Source: Acidaminobacter sp. (GTDB lineage: Bacteria > Bacillota_A > Clostridia > Peptostreptococcales > Acidaminobacteraceae). Taken from it: a stretch of DNA of 64,000 nucleotides. Each line of letters starts with the position of its first letter. Position 1 is the first letter of the stretch. The notes beneath the pieces were generated by a model. That model was not told where the DNA came from and searched no databases. It was given only the letters and a program-made list of their open reading frames with translations. Positions 34,728 to 43,783 of the stretch are shown here, one piece after another. The DNA is taken from the NCBI GenBank assembly GCA_009881125.1, contig WXFH01000040.1:1-64000 (forward strand), given 5' to 3'. The translations under genes were made by a program, and so were the position numbers.

Positions 34728-36965
34728 TTAAGCGCTGGCCTCCACCATGGCGCCGGCGAACTGGCTCTGATAGAGATCTGCGTAGAAGCCGCCCCTTCTG
34801 AGTAGCTCGTCGTGACTGCCCACTTCGACAATGGTGCCTTTGTTCATGACGAGAATGACTTCGGCTTCGCGGATGGTGGAGAGGCGGTGGGCTATGACGA
34901 AGCTGGTGCGGTTCTCCATGAGGCGGTTCATGGCTTTCTGGATCAAATGCTCGGTGCGGGTGTCGACATTGGAGGTCGCCTCGTCGAGGATCATGATCGC
35001 CGGATCTGAGAGGATAGCCCGGGCTATGGTGAGGAGCTGCTTCTGGCCCTGGGAGATGTTGCTGGCTTCCTCGTTGAGGACGGTGTCATAGCCTTCCGGC
35101 AAGGTTCGGATGAAGTGGTCGGCGTGGGCTGCTTTCGCGGCTTCGACGATCTCTTCTTCAGTTGCGCCTTGTCTGCCGTAGGCAATGTTTTCTTTTATGG
35201 TACCGTTGAAGAGCCAGGTGTCCTGGAGGACCATGCCGAACCGGGACCTGAGGGCTTCTCTTGGCATTTTGGCAATGTCCTGGCCGTCAATGGTGATCCG
35301 CCCGCCCTTCAGCTCGTAAAAGCGCATCAGGAGGTTAACCAGGGTCGTCTTGCCAGCGCCGGTCGGCCCGACTATGGCGACGGTGTGGCCCGGGTCGACT
35401 TTCAGGGACATGTGCTCGATCAGCGGTTCGTGGTCGACATAGCGGAAGGAAATGTCCTCCAGCTCGACGGCGCCGCAAGTCTGCTGAACTGGGGCGAGGG
35501 TTGGGGCGCGGTGACCATCGGCTGCAAAAAGCACTGGATTGACTTCTTCCTGCTCGTCCAGAACCTCAAAAACCCGCTCCGCGCAGGCGATGGTGGACTG
35601 GACGACATTGGCGATGTTGGCCGTCTGGACAATGGGATGGGTAAAGGAACGGGAGTACTGGATAAAGGCCGTGATGTCACCCAGGTTGAGGATGCTGCGG
35701 GTCATGAAGAGCCCGCCAATGACCGCAATGACCACATAGGCCAGATTGCTGATGAATCCCATAACGGGAAACAGGGTGCCTGAGACAAACTGGGCCTTCC
35801 AGCCGGCTTCATACAAGGCGTCGTTGACTTCCTTGAATTTCTGGACGGACTCCTCTTCCTGGCCAAAGGCTCTGACGATCCTGTGGCCGGAGTACATCTC
35901 CTCCACATGGCCGCTGAGCTGGCCCATGGACTTCTGCTGGGCTTTGAAATATTTCTGGGAGCGCTTGGTGACAAAGAGAGTCGCGAAGATGTAGAGCGGC
36001 AGGGAGACCAGGACAATCAAGGTCAGCGGGAGGCTGATGGTCAGCATCATGACAATGAAGCCCACGAGCTGGACCACGGCGGTAATCAGCTGGGTCAAGC
36101 TCTGCTGGAGAGTGCCGGAAATGGTGTCGACGTCATTGGTCATCCGGCTCAGGATTTCGCCGTGGGTGCGCTTGTCAAAGTAGCTGAGCGGAAGGCGTTC
36201 GAGTTTCTCGTCCACCATTTTTCTGAGGTCGTAGACGGTCTTCTGGGCGACGCCGGACATGACGAGGCCTGTGGCTAAGCTGAACCCGGCGCTGAGGACA
36301 TACATGGCCAGGAGCAAGATGGCAATGGTGCCGATCGAGGAAAAATCAATGCGGCCGTTGGTCTCCCTGACAGCCCGGAGGGTGTCATCCAGCTGCTCTG
36401 GGGTCATGGTGTCGGCAGGGTTGACAGGTGATCCGGCGGGGTCAGACCCCGTGGAGACTTGGGGCAAGGTTTCCGCTATGCCGAACATTTGAGTCAGGAT
36501 CATGGCTTTGGTTTCGCCGTCTTCTGCTTCGGTGAGCAGCGGGAGATCAAGAAAGTTTTCGAGTTTGGTTTTTGTTTCTGCGTCCATCGGCAGAGCTTCT
36601 GAGCTTTGCAAGGCTTTTATATTTTCTGCGGCTGCCTCCTGGACTGGGATCATTTGCTGAACGACATTCTTTGCCACAAAGCCATCTCTGAGTTTGTTCA
36701 TGGCCTGGCCGGCGACCTTTGGCGCGGCTATGGTGAACAGTGTGCTCGCCATGGCGAGGATCAGGACGAGGATGAGTTTCGCCTGATGGGGCTTCAGAAA
36801 CTGGATCAGGCGCCTTAAGGTGCCTTTGAAGTCCTTCGCTTTTTCAACCGGCGTGCCTATGCCATGTCCTCTTGGACCGGGACCCATGCGCGGGCCGTCT
36901 TCACGGGGCATGCTCTTTCGGGAGCTGTCTCGCATTTGTGCACTTGAATCTCTGTTTTGGCTCAT
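34728..36965 (-). CDS. Heterodimeric ABC exporter subunit, long N-terminus
   Basis: 745 residues. A charged N-terminal tail (1-50) precedes the six-helix exporter domain. Between the first and second helices there is an insert of about 115 residues (about 85-200) with acidic and Pro-rich stretches, predicted extracytoplasmic. NBD: Walker A GPTGAGKTT, signature with a variant ISQGQKQ, Walker B IMILDEATSNVD with the catalytic Glu, H-loop AHRLST. The partner at 36962 has a canonical signature but a weak Walker B, so one good ATP site is formed between the two, as in TM287/288 or BmrCD. Overlaps the partner by four bases. Probably multidrug or lipid export. Confidence 0.9.
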   Translation of the reverse strand: MSQNRDSSAQMRDSSRKSMPREDGPRMGPGPRGHGIGTPVEKAKDFKGTLRRLIQFLKPHQAKLILVLILAMASTLFTIAAPKVAGQAMNKLRDGFVAKNVVQQMIPVQEAAAENIKALQSSEALPMDAETKTKLENFLDLPLLTEAEDGETKAMILTQMFGIAETLPQVSTGSDPAGSPVNPADTMTPEQLDDTLRAVRETNGRIDFSSIGTIAILLLAMYVLSAGFSLATGLVMSGVAQKTVYDLRKMVDEKLERLPLSYFDKRTHGEILSRMTNDVDTISGTLQQSLTQLITAVVQLVGFIVMMLTISLPLTLIVLVSLPLYIFATLFVTKRSQKYFKAQQKSMGQLSGHVEEMYSGHRIVRAFGQEEESVQKFKEVNDALYEAGWKAQFVSGTLFPVMGFISNLAYVVIAVIGGLFMTRSILNLGDITAFIQYSRSFTHPIVQTANIANVVQSTIACAERVFEVLDEQEEVNPVLFAADGHRAPTLAPVQQTCGAVELEDISFRYVDHEPLIEHMSLKVDPGHTVAIVGPTGAGKTTLVNLLMRFYELKGGRITIDGQDIAKMPREALRSRFGMVLQDTWLFNGTIKENIAYGRQGATEEEIVEAAKAAHADHFIRTLPEGYDTVLNEEASNISQGQKQLLTIARAILSDPAIMILDEATSNVDTRTEHLIQKAMNRLMENRTSFVIAHRLSTIREAEVILVMNKGTIVEVGSHDELLRRGGFYADLYQSQFAGAMVEASA

Positions 36966-38689
36966 GCGATTTCCTCCTCTGAGAGCTGGGATAGAACAAT
37001 TTCGCGATAGACCGGACAGCTGTCGAGGAGTGCTTTATGGGTGCCAATGCCTGCCACCCGGCCTTCATCCATGACAATGATGCGGTCCGCGTCCATGACT
37101 GTACCAACACGCTGAGCGACAATGATGACGGTCGCTTCTTTTGTGACGGCTTTGAGAGCCTCTCTTAGGTTGGCATCCGTCTTGAAATCCAGGGCGGAGA
37201 AGCTGTCATCAAAGAGATAGATCTCAGGATTTCTGACGAGAGCTCTGGCAATTGAAAGCCGCTGCTTCTGGCCCCCGGAGAGATTCGTGCCGCCCTGGGA
37301 GACGCTGTGGGCGTAACCGTTTTCGAAGTCTTTAATGAAGCTGTCGGCTTGAGCGATCTCTGAGGCTTTGGTGATGTCCTCTTCACGGGCGTCTGTGCGG
37401 CCGTAGCGGAGGTTGTCACTGATACTGCCCGAGAACAGAACCGGCTTTTGCGGGACGTAGCCAATTTTATGGCGCAGGGTTTCCAGGGACCATTCGCGGA
37501 CATCGACACCATTGATTAAAACCTGACCGCTCACTGCGTCGTAGAAGCGCGGGATCAGATTGAGAACGGTGGATTTGCCAGCGCCGGTACTGCCTATAAT
37601 GGCTGTGACCTCGCCGGGTCCGGCGGCAAAACTGACGTTGGATATGGCTGGCGCCTCTGCGCCGGTATAATGGAAAGTCACGTTTCGGAACTCTACGTTG
37701 CCCCGGGTCAGGCTGCTTTGAACGGGATTTTCCGGATCCTTGATCTCCGGGTGTGCATCCAGGACCTCGAGGACCCTGACGGCTGCCGCCTGAGCCCTCG
37801 GTACCATGATGAACATCATGGAGAGCATGACCATGGAAAACATGATCTGCATGGAATATTGTGTGAAGGCAACCAAAGAACCCATTGCCATGTTGCCGCT
37901 GTCGATGCGGATAATGCCGAACCACAGAATGGCCAGGGAGGTCAGATTCATGACGAGCATCATGGAAGGCATCATGAATGCCATGATCCGGTTGATCTTG
38001 ATGTAGTTGTCGGTCACGTCCCGGTTGGCTTCGTCGAAGCGCTGTCTTTCGTAGAAGCTCTGGTTGAAGGCTCTGATGACCCGGATGCCCGTCAGCTTCT
38101 CTCTCAGCACCAGGTTGACGCGGTCGAGCTTGACCTGGATAATTTTGAAGCGCGGCATCCCTTTGCTGGCTATGAATCCAATGACCAGGGCCAGGATGGG
38201 CATGGCTACGACGAAGACCAGGGTCAGGGTTCGGTCTTTTGAATAGGCGAGCATCATGCCGCCCACCGCCATGAACGGCGCGCTGATCATCATGCGCAGC
38301 ATCATGATGAAGACGCTCTGGATTTGTGTAATGTCATTGGTGGAACGCGTGATGAGGGTCGCGGTTCCAAAATGGTCAATCTCTTTTTCAGAGAAGGTGG
38401 AGACATGGGTAAACACCTGGTTTCTGAGGATTTTTCCAAATCCCACCGCTACCTTGGCAGACCAGAAGCTGGATAGAATTGCGCCTATGCCGCCAATACC
38501 GGCCACCAGGAGCATTTTTGCCCCGGTGCTCATGATCACGGCGGTATCCCCCTGCATGACGCCTTTATCAATGATGTCGGACATCAAGGTCGGGAGATAC
38601 AGGTCGGCCATGGTCTGCAGGAAGACCAGCAGGATGACGCCTGTGATCAAAAATTTGTAGGGTTTAGCGAATCTGAAGAGTTTGATCAT
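36962..38689 (-). CDS. Heterodimeric ABC exporter subunit, degenerate Walker B
   Basis: 575 residues, six-helix exporter domain then NBD. Walker A GSTGAGKST, signature LSGGQKQR, Walker B IYLFDDSFSALD with Asp instead of the catalytic Glu, and AQRVGT where the switch His is replaced by Gln. These changes mark the non-catalytic half of an asymmetric heterodimer. Starts overlapping the MarR gene stop (ATGA) and ends overlapping the second subunit; a three-gene operon. Confidence 0.92.
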   Translation of the reverse strand: MIKLFRFAKPYKFLITGVILLVFLQTMADLYLPTLMSDIIDKGVMQGDTAVIMSTGAKMLLVAGIGGIGAILSSFWSAKVAVGFGKILRNQVFTHVSTFSEKEIDHFGTATLITRSTNDITQIQSVFIMMLRMMISAPFMAVGGMMLAYSKDRTLTLVFVVAMPILALVIGFIASKGMPRFKIIQVKLDRVNLVLREKLTGIRVIRAFNQSFYERQRFDEANRDVTDNYIKINRIMAFMMPSMMLVMNLTSLAILWFGIIRIDSGNMAMGSLVAFTQYSMQIMFSMVMLSMMFIMVPRAQAAAVRVLEVLDAHPEIKDPENPVQSSLTRGNVEFRNVTFHYTGAEAPAISNVSFAAGPGEVTAIIGSTGAGKSTVLNLIPRFYDAVSGQVLINGVDVREWSLETLRHKIGYVPQKPVLFSGSISDNLRYGRTDAREEDITKASEIAQADSFIKDFENGYAHSVSQGGTNLSGGQKQRLSIARALVRNPEIYLFDDSFSALDFKTDANLREALKAVTKEATVIIVAQRVGTVMDADRIIVMDEGRVAGIGTHKALLDSCPVYREIVLSQLSEEEIA

Positions 38690-39141
38690 GCCTGATTGTC
38701 CTCCTGGGAATTAAGCACTTTTTTAAGGGTCGTCAGTCCTTTGAGGATGGTGCTCAGCTCGTCCTCATCTGCCCCTTTTAGCAGCTTTTCAAAATTTTGA
38801 CTGAAGCAGGTTTCAAAGCCGTTGTGTTTTTCTTTGAAAGTGTCAGTAATGGTAATATAGACGACGCGGCGATCTTCAGGCGTGCGTTCACGGCGGATGA
38901 TGTCCTGCTTTTCGAGGCGGTCCAGGATTCCGGAGGTGGTGCTGTTGGTGAAGCCAAGGGCTTCGCTGAGCTCGCTGACCTTCATGGTGCCGCCTTTGAT
39001 CAGCGTCCCTATGACCATGGACTGGGGCATAGTCACGCCCATGCTCTCGAATTCCTTTCGCATGGTTTGCTTGACGGTCATGCTGAGGTCGTGGAACAGC
39101 CTGGCGATGATATATTTCTTCTGGTGATCTGAATCGGACAT
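38686..39141 (-). CDS. MarR-family repressor of the ABC exporter operon
   Basis: 151 residues, ATG with AAGGAGGCTCGCTT. Winged helix at about residues 45-105: MKVSELSEALGFTNSTTSGILDRLEKQ and the wing RTPEDRRVVYITIT with the conserved Asp-Arg pair. First gene of the operon with the exporter, overlapping it by four bases. It very likely controls its own transcription in response to an exported compound. Confidence 0.92.
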   Translation of the reverse strand: MSDSDHQKKYIIARLFHDLSMTVKQTMRKEFESMGVTMPQSMVIGTLIKGGTMKVSELSEALGFTNSTTSGILDRLEKQDIIRRERTPEDRRVVYITITDTFKEKHNGFETCFSQNFEKLLKGADEDELSTILKGLTTLKKVLNSQEDNQA

Positions 39142-39164
39142 AAGCGAGCCTCCTTGTTATGGTT

Positions 39165-39418
39165 TGGTGACAGGCACCGAAGTGGAGTTGGTGTCTGACA
39201 CCGAGTTTGTGTTGGTGTCTGACACCGGGTTTGTGTTGGTGTCTGACACCGAGTTTGTGTTGGTGTCTGACACCGAGTTTGTGTTGGTGTCTGACACTGA
39301 GTTTGTGTTGGTGTCTGACACCGAGTTAGTGTTGGTGTCTGACACTCAGTTGATCTTGGTGTCTGACACTCAGTTGATCTTGGTGCCTGACACTCAGTTG
39401 AACTTGGTGTCAGATACG
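39165..39418. repeat. 24-bp tandem array of GGTGTCTGACACC units
   Basis: Eleven cores at 24-bp spacing. The left part repeats TTGGTGTCTGACACCGAGTTTGTG (unit given as two halves TTGGTGTCTGACACC and GAGTTTGTG) and the right part has CAGTTGATC as the linker. End copies are degenerate (GGTGACAGGCACC, GGTGTCAGATACG). Both strands read as open frames of period eight residues (LVSDTEFV; SDTNTNSV). Neither has a ribosome site or signal, so I treat them as by-products. There are no spacers, so it is not CRISPR. It lies between the MarR start and the YbaK promoter. Confidence 0.92.
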
Positions 39419-39548
39419 GTAATAATTTTGCAATATTTCTTCTCTGTATTGTTCATTTATAACTTGATTTACGCAGGCGTTCTTCATTAGAGCCAGTTAT
39501 TCCACTATATTTCGCTTGATAATATTTCGCACACTAAATAATATACAC

Positions 39549-39578
39549 TTGGCACCGACCAATGTAAAGGGTTATAAT
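39549..39578 (+). promoter_or_regulatory. Promoter of the YbaK-like gene
   Basis: TTGGCA (39549-39554), 18-bp spacer, TATAAT (39573-39578); 70 bp before the ATG at 39649. The stretch 39419-39548 is AT-rich and otherwise featureless. Confidence 0.65.
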
Positions 39579-39648
39579 AGACTTAAAATATTATAATATC
39601 TTAAGATTTGAATTGTTTTCGAACTTAAGCAAAGGAGCGCTTGACACC

Positions 39649-40143
39649 ATGGCCGTATCAGATGTCAGAAAGTTTTTTGAACAGCACCATCTCAGCTTTG
39701 AAATCATGGAGCTTGAGGACAGCACCGCCACTGTGGATTTGGCAGCCGCAGCCCACAATGTCGAACCTGACCAGATTGCGAAAAGCATTGCCCTATACGC
39801 CGGCGAAGAAAAATTCCTTCTGGTGACCTCCGGCATGTCCCGCCTGGACAACAAAAAATTTAAAACCGCTTTTAAAGCCAAACCCAGAATGATGACCGCA
39901 GAAGATGTTCTGGAAGCAACCGGCCACCCAGTGGGCGGAGTTTGTCCCTTTGGACTCAGAACAGACATGAAAATTTGTCTTGATGCTTCACTGAAGCGCT
40001 TTGAGACCGTCTTCCCGGCTGCCGGCGCACCTAATGCGTCCATTGAGATCTCACCGGCGCGCCTGCAGGAAATCACCAACGGCACGTGGGTGGATGTTTG
40101 CAAGAGCCCTGAGGTGAACGGGGATACCGGGGACGCCCTTTAA
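39649..40143 (+). CDS. YbaK/EbsC-family aminoacyl-tRNA deacylase
   Basis: 164 residues from ATG 39649 (AAGGAG upstream); an in-frame ATG 12 codons earlier is poorly supported. YbaK/ProX fold: DQIAKSIALYAGEEKFLLVTSG with the conserved Lys, and GHPVGGVCPFGLRTDMKICLD with the GG.CPFG block. Members hydrolyse mischarged Cys- or Ala-tRNA(Pro). Single gene with its own promoter and terminator. Which mischarged tRNA it edits is not clear. Confidence 0.88.
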   Translation: MAVSDVRKFFEQHHLSFEIMELEDSTATVDLAAAAHNVEPDQIAKSIALYAGEEKFLLVTSGMSRLDNKKFKTAFKAKPRMMTAEDVLEATGHPVGGVCPFGLRTDMKICLDASLKRFETVFPAAGAPNASIEISPARLQEITNGTWVDVCKSPEVNGDTGDAL

Positions 40144-40229
40144 TACTGTACTGAAGATGGTGGTGTGCCATCGGCAAAAAAAGTTCTTTTTGGATGAAAC
40201 AATGAAATAGAAGTCCACCATTGACTCAA

Positions 40230-40293
40230 AACAAAAACACTGCGGATCAGCAGCCTTACGGCGTTTGATGATCCACAGTGTTTTATTTTTTTG
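40230..40293. terminator. Bidirectional terminator between YbaK and TypA genes
   Basis: AAAACACTGCGGATCA pairs with TGATCCACAGTGTTTT, followed by ATTTTTTTG; A-rich on the left side gives T on the minus strand. Confidence 0.88.
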
Positions 40294-40358
40294 CATATTA
40301 TGAGCGATTCTCAAACGGAACCGTCAGCGTTAAATCAATGCAGCCCTGAGACCGGAAA

Positions 40359-42197
40359 CTACGCCGGCTGGGCATCCTTGCGCTTGCTCGCGCGGAGGCG
40401 GTCCTGCTCGTCGAGGATGCGCTTGCGCAAACGAATCGCTTCAGGCGTGATTTCGACCAGCTCATCCATCTCGATAAACTCGAGGGCTTCTTCCAGTGTG
40501 AAGAGTCTCGGATCCGGTACGCGCGCCGCGTCATCCGAACCGGACGCACGCATGTTGGTCAGCTTCTTGTTCTTGCAGATATTGACGACCATGTCATCAC
40601 GACGGCTGTTCATGCCAACAATCATGCCTATATAGACTTCCTGAGCAGGCTCTACGAAAATTTCCGCGCGCTCACTCAAATTTGAAATAGCATAAGCCAT
40701 AGCCGTTCCGGGCTGCTGGGCAACCAAAACGCCGTTGTTCCGACCTTGAATCTCTCCAAAGTGCGGCTCAAAGCCTTCAAAGGATCTGACCAGCGTGCCC
40801 TCACCACGGGTATCGTTGATGAATTCGCTTCTGTATCCCAAAAGCCCGCGTGTCGGCGCTGCATACTCAAGGCGGGTGTAGCCGTCCTCAGAGTGCATCA
40901 GCAGCATGGTGCCTTTTCGCTGGTTCAATTTGGAGATGACCACGCCGCTATAAGCATCCGGAACGTTGATCAGCACTTTCTCAACCGGCTCACAAAGGCG
41001 GCCGTTTTCCTCATGAAGGAGAACCTCCGGTTTGGAAACGCCTATCTCATAGCCTTCACGGCGCATATTTTCAAGAAGAATGGAAAGATGCAGCTCTCCG
41101 CGGCCGGAGACTTTGAAGCCTTCTTTGCTCTCAAGCTCTTCAACGCGAAGTCCCACATTGACCTCCAGCTCGCGATCCAGACGATCCTTCAAGTGACGGG
41201 AAGTCAGGAATTTGCCGCTGCGGCCGCAGAACGGAGAATCATTGACATAAAAGTTCATGGAAAGCGTCGGCTCCTCGATTTCGATCAACGGAAGCGGCTC
41301 TACAAAATCCAGCGCGCAGATCGTCTCACCAATCGAAATATCCGGAATGCCTGCTATAGTAACGATATCTCCGCTCGTACCAAACGGCTTTTCAACCCGG
41401 GCAAGCCCTTCGTTGACAAAAACCTTCGCAATTTTGCCGCGAACGATCTCACCATTTTGCTTTGCGACAGCGACCGTTTGGCCCCTGGTAACCACACCGC
41501 GCTTGATACGGCCAATCCCCAGACGGCCAATGTACTCGTCATAGGCCAAAGAAGAAACCTGCATTTGAAGGGGCTCCGTATCCAGATTCGGATAAGCGTC
41601 CACGTGCTTGATGATCGTCTCGAAGAGTGGCTCCAGGTTGGTACTCTCATCAGACATCTCAATCTTGGCAATCCCCTCTCGAGCGATGCCATAGACGATT
41701 GGAAAATCAAGCTGCTCGTTAGTCGCCCCGAGCTCGACGAAGAGGTCAAAAGTCATGTCGACGACTTCTTCAGCGCGCTGGTCGCGCTTGTCGATTTTAT
41801 TGATGAAAAGAATCGGTCTAATCCCCTGCTCCAGCGCCTTATGGAGAACAAATCGCGTCTGCGGCATAGGCCCTTCACTGGAATCCACCAGCAAAATAGC
41901 CGAGTCCACGGTGCGCATGATCCGCTCAACCTCGGAGGAGAAGTCAGCATGGCCAGGCGTATCAACAATGTTGATCTTCACGCCGCTGTGTTCAATCGCA
42001 CAGTTCTTTGAGTAAATCGTGATGCCGCGCTCACGCTCGAGGTCGTTGCTGTCCATGACGCACTCTACAACTTCTTCATTGGCTCTGAAGACGCCGCTTT
42101 GAGACAACAGTGCGTCGACCAGGGTCGATTTGCCGGCATCGACGTGAGCGATGACCGCGAGGTTCAGTATGCCTTGCTTTATGCTTTGATCTGACAT
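40359..42197 (-). CDS. typA: Ribosome-associated GTPase TypA/BipA
   Basis: 612 residues, full length. G1 [10 protein letters not shown]2 [10 protein letters not shown]3 DTPGHADF, G4 [13 protein letters not shown]-like domains III and V and the TypA-specific C-terminal domain (RTKDMVVN-like [24 protein letters not shown], read in two parts). ATG 42197 with AAAGGATGG. The C-terminus ends in a basic KRKDAQPA tail. It assists ribosome assembly and stress adaptation. A hairpin followed by five T sits immediately in front of its ribosome site (see separate entry). Confidence 0.96.
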   Translation of the reverse strand: MSDQSIKQGILNLAVIAHVDAGKSTLVDALLSQSGVFRANEEVVECVMDSNDLERERGITIYSKNCAIEHSGVKINIVDTPGHADFSSEVERIMRTVDSAILLVDSSEGPMPQTRFVLHKALEQGIRPILFINKIDKRDQRAEEVVDMTFDLFVELGATNEQLDFPIVYGIAREGIAKIEMSDESTNLEPLFETIIKHVDAYPNLDTEPLQMQVSSLAYDEYIGRLGIGRIKRGVVTRGQTVAVAKQNGEIVRGKIAKVFVNEGLARVEKPFGTSGDIVTIAGIPDISIGETICALDFVEPLPLIEIEEPTLSMNFYVNDSPFCGRSGKFLTSRHLKDRLDRELEVNVGLRVEELESKEGFKVSGRGELHLSILLENMRREGYEIGVSKPEVLLHEENGRLCEPVEKVLINVPDAYSGVVISKLNQRKGTMLLMHSEDGYTRLEYAAPTRGLLGYRSEFINDTRGEGTLVRSFEGFEPHFGEIQGRNNGVLVAQQPGTAMAYAISNLSERAEIFVEPAQEVYIGMIVGMNSRRDDMVVNICKNKKLTNMRASGSDDAARVPDPRLFTLEEALEFIEMDELVEITPEAIRLRKRILDEQDRLRASKRKDAQPA

Positions 42198-42217
42198 AAT
42201 TCCATCCTTTATTTTTT

Positions 42218-42250
42218 AAAAAGCCTGCTCGTCCGAAGTCGGGAGCAGGC
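42218..42250 (-). terminator. Hairpin plus T run in the typA leader (possible attenuator)
   Basis: GCCTGCTC / GAGCAGGC, 8-bp stem with a 12-base loop, then TTTTTAAAAAATAAAGG on the minus strand, ending 21 bases before the typA ATG. It lies downstream of a TTGATC-17-TATAAT promoter, so it is within the typA message. Confidence 0.65.
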
Positions 42251-42272
42251 GAAGTATTTTGTCAACCTTGAT

Positions 42273-42301
42273 ATTATATACCGTCACAGTCAGAAGATCA
42301 A
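42273..42301 (-). promoter_or_regulatory. typA promoter
   Basis: On the minus strand TTGATC (42296-42301), 17-bp spacer, TATAAT (42273-42278); predicted start near 42266, giving a leader of about 70 bases that contains the hairpin at 42223-42250. Confidence 0.7.
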
Positions 42302-42370
42302 GAGAAATGTAGTTAAACTCCGGTATTCAGCGCTAAAACCTTGCGCATTAACCCCTTATCCCCTTATACG

Positions 42371-42823
42371 CTAAAACTTCAGCGTGCACTGGTCTCCGTC
42401 CAGCCCGTATGGATTGTCCGGATAACGTCTTATTGAAAAATCCAGCTTTCTGAAATAAGGCGACTGCTCGTGTGGCACTCTGATCCGCAGCACCGCCAGA
42501 TCCCGCCGGCTCTCCTTCAGCTCCGCGAACACCGCCCGCCCCACTTCGATCTTGTCGACAGACTCCAGCAGCGCAAAATGTTGAATTTCCGCTTCCCCAC
42601 GCTGAGCCTTGGAAAGACCAATTATGCCGATGGTCCCTTCTTCTCCCTCCCCAACCACAAGATACATCCTGCTCTTAAAGTTGGCATAGAGTGCCTCTGA
42701 AATACTTTTAATCTTCCCATAATCAGCACCCGGGACAGCGCGCTGCATCAGCTCAAATAATCTCTGATCCGTATATAAGAGATGCGTTTCCTTCGAATCC
42801 AGCGTTATAAGGTTCACGGTCAT
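42371..42823 (-). CDS. GNAT-like acetyltransferase domain protein
   Basis: 150 residues. The middle (AEIQHFALLESVDKIEVGRAVFAEL, spanning about 80-104) and the end (VPHEQSPYFRKLDFSIRRYP) resemble the beta4-helix3 and last strands of GNAT folds, but the usual acetyl-CoA loop RxxGxG/A is not clear (EVGRAV). ATG with AAAGGAG. A single gene. The assignment is tentative; a non-catalytic GNAT fold is possible. Confidence 0.55.
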   Translation of the reverse strand: MTVNLITLDSKETHLLYTDQRLFELMQRAVPGADYGKIKSISEALYANFKSRMYLVVGEGEEGTIGIIGLSKAQRGEAEIQHFALLESVDKIEVGRAVFAELKESRRDLAVLRIRVPHEQSPYFRKLDFSIRRYPDNPYGLDGDQCTLKF

Positions 42824-43004
42824 AAACTCCTTTTAAGGTTAAATAGTCTGCAGCAAACTGCGGTCTATAAGGGACGGACTGATAAATTCAATCCATACTA
42901 TCACATCCGCACACTGTCTGCAAGGGCGTGAAACAGGGTATGAATCAGAAGGAGTAAGAACGGTAGAAGTGGCGTCCTGGCGTGACGGCGGGATCCATGT
43001 AGAA

Positions 43005-43054
43005 GTGGGGGTCTATGGAAGCAGGGTCGATAGGCCTCTGCCGCAGACACCCAC
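43005..43054 (+). other. Structured 5' leader hairpin before the nicotinamidase-like gene
   Basis: GTGGG-G-GTCT (43005-43014) pairs with AGAC-A-CCCAC (43045-43054). An inner stem GCAGGG / CCTCTGC closes a loop TCGATAGG. There is no T run. It sits 19 bp before the ribosome site AAAGGAG. The rest of 42824-43085 shows no other gene. Confidence 0.45.
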
Positions 43055-43085
43055 GTCCATCCTTCAATTCGAAAGGAGCATCTCC

Positions 43086-43775
43086 ATGAACCAAGCACTC
43101 AATGAGAATCAACAGCTCAAATTGAACGGCAGCGCCCTCCTTTGGCTGGACAAGCTTCAGACCCGGCTTGAACAGTTCGAAACCCTGTCACTGGAGTCAC
43201 TAGAGCCGGAGGATACGGCGCTGGTCATCATCGATATGACAAATGGTTTTGCGAGGGAAGGCCTCCTGGCCAGTCCAAGAGTCGGTGCGCTGATCCCCGG
43301 TATTGCCAGTTTGGCTGAAGCTTGTCTCGGGAGGCACATTCCTGTCATTGCGCCATCGGATACTCACACACCGGACGCCGAGGAGTTCAGCACCTACCCT
43401 GCCCACTGCATGGCCGGCAGCCAAGAAAGCGCCCTTGTCAGTGAACTTACATCCCTGGAAAGGATAATAAGACTCGATAAAAACTCAACCCAAATCTGGC
43501 ATTCGCAGGCTTTTCAGGACTGGTTCCGCGAAAATGAGCGGCGCTCCACCTGGATCCTGACCGGAGACTGTACCGATATCTGCGTGCTCCAATTTGCGCT
43601 GGTTTTGAAAACCTTTTTTCAGTCGAAAAATCGACCCTCAAGAGTCATTGTGCCAATAAATGCCGTCAACACCTTCGAGACGCCGGACCACCCAGGTGAC
43701 CTGTACCATCTGATGGCCCTTGCCCTGATGGATGCCGGCGGTTTAGAGCTGGTAAAGGGTGTGGAGGTGTCGTAA
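43086..43775 (+). CDS. Isochorismatase/nicotinamidase-family cysteine hydrolase
   Basis: 229 residues from ATG 43086 (AAAGGAGCATCTCC). The frame is open 39 codons further upstream but overlaps an RNA hairpin and lacks family similarity. The catalytic triad is visible: Asp50 in VIIDMTNGF, Lys132 in RLDKNSTQIWHS, Cys166 in TGDCTDICVLQF, with the metal residues near SDTHTPDAEEF. It fits a PncA-type nicotinamidase (nicotinamide to nicotinate plus ammonia) or a related amidase. Convergent with the two-component genes, 8 bp apart. Confidence 0.82.
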   Translation: MNQALNENQQLKLNGSALLWLDKLQTRLEQFETLSLESLEPEDTALVIIDMTNGFAREGLLASPRVGALIPGIASLAEACLGRHIPVIAPSDTHTPDAEEFSTYPAHCMAGSQESALVSELTSLERIIRLDKNSTQIWHSQAFQDWFRENERRSTWILTGDCTDICVLQFALVLKTFFQSKNRPSRVIVPINAVNTFETPDHPGDLYHLMALALMDAGGLELVKGVEVS

Positions 43776-43783
43776 AGAGACAC

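Noticed and set aside
39165..39418. Possible CRISPR array
   Set aside because: Units are contiguous with identical short linkers; there are no unique spacers and no cas genes nearby.
39157..39490. Open frames on both strands with period-8 peptides (LVSDTEFV; SDTNTNSV)
   Set aside because: They are the direct translation of a 24-bp tandem repeat, without ribosome sites, signal peptides or variation expected of a coding repeat.
40746..42011. 421-codon open frame antisense to typA
   Set aside because: It is a shadow of a strongly conserved GTPase gene; it has no ribosome site and no recognisable domain.
42969..43085. 39-residue upstream extension of the nicotinamidase-like protein
   Set aside because: It coincides with an RNA hairpin, has atypical composition, and the ATG at 43086 has a strong ribosome site.
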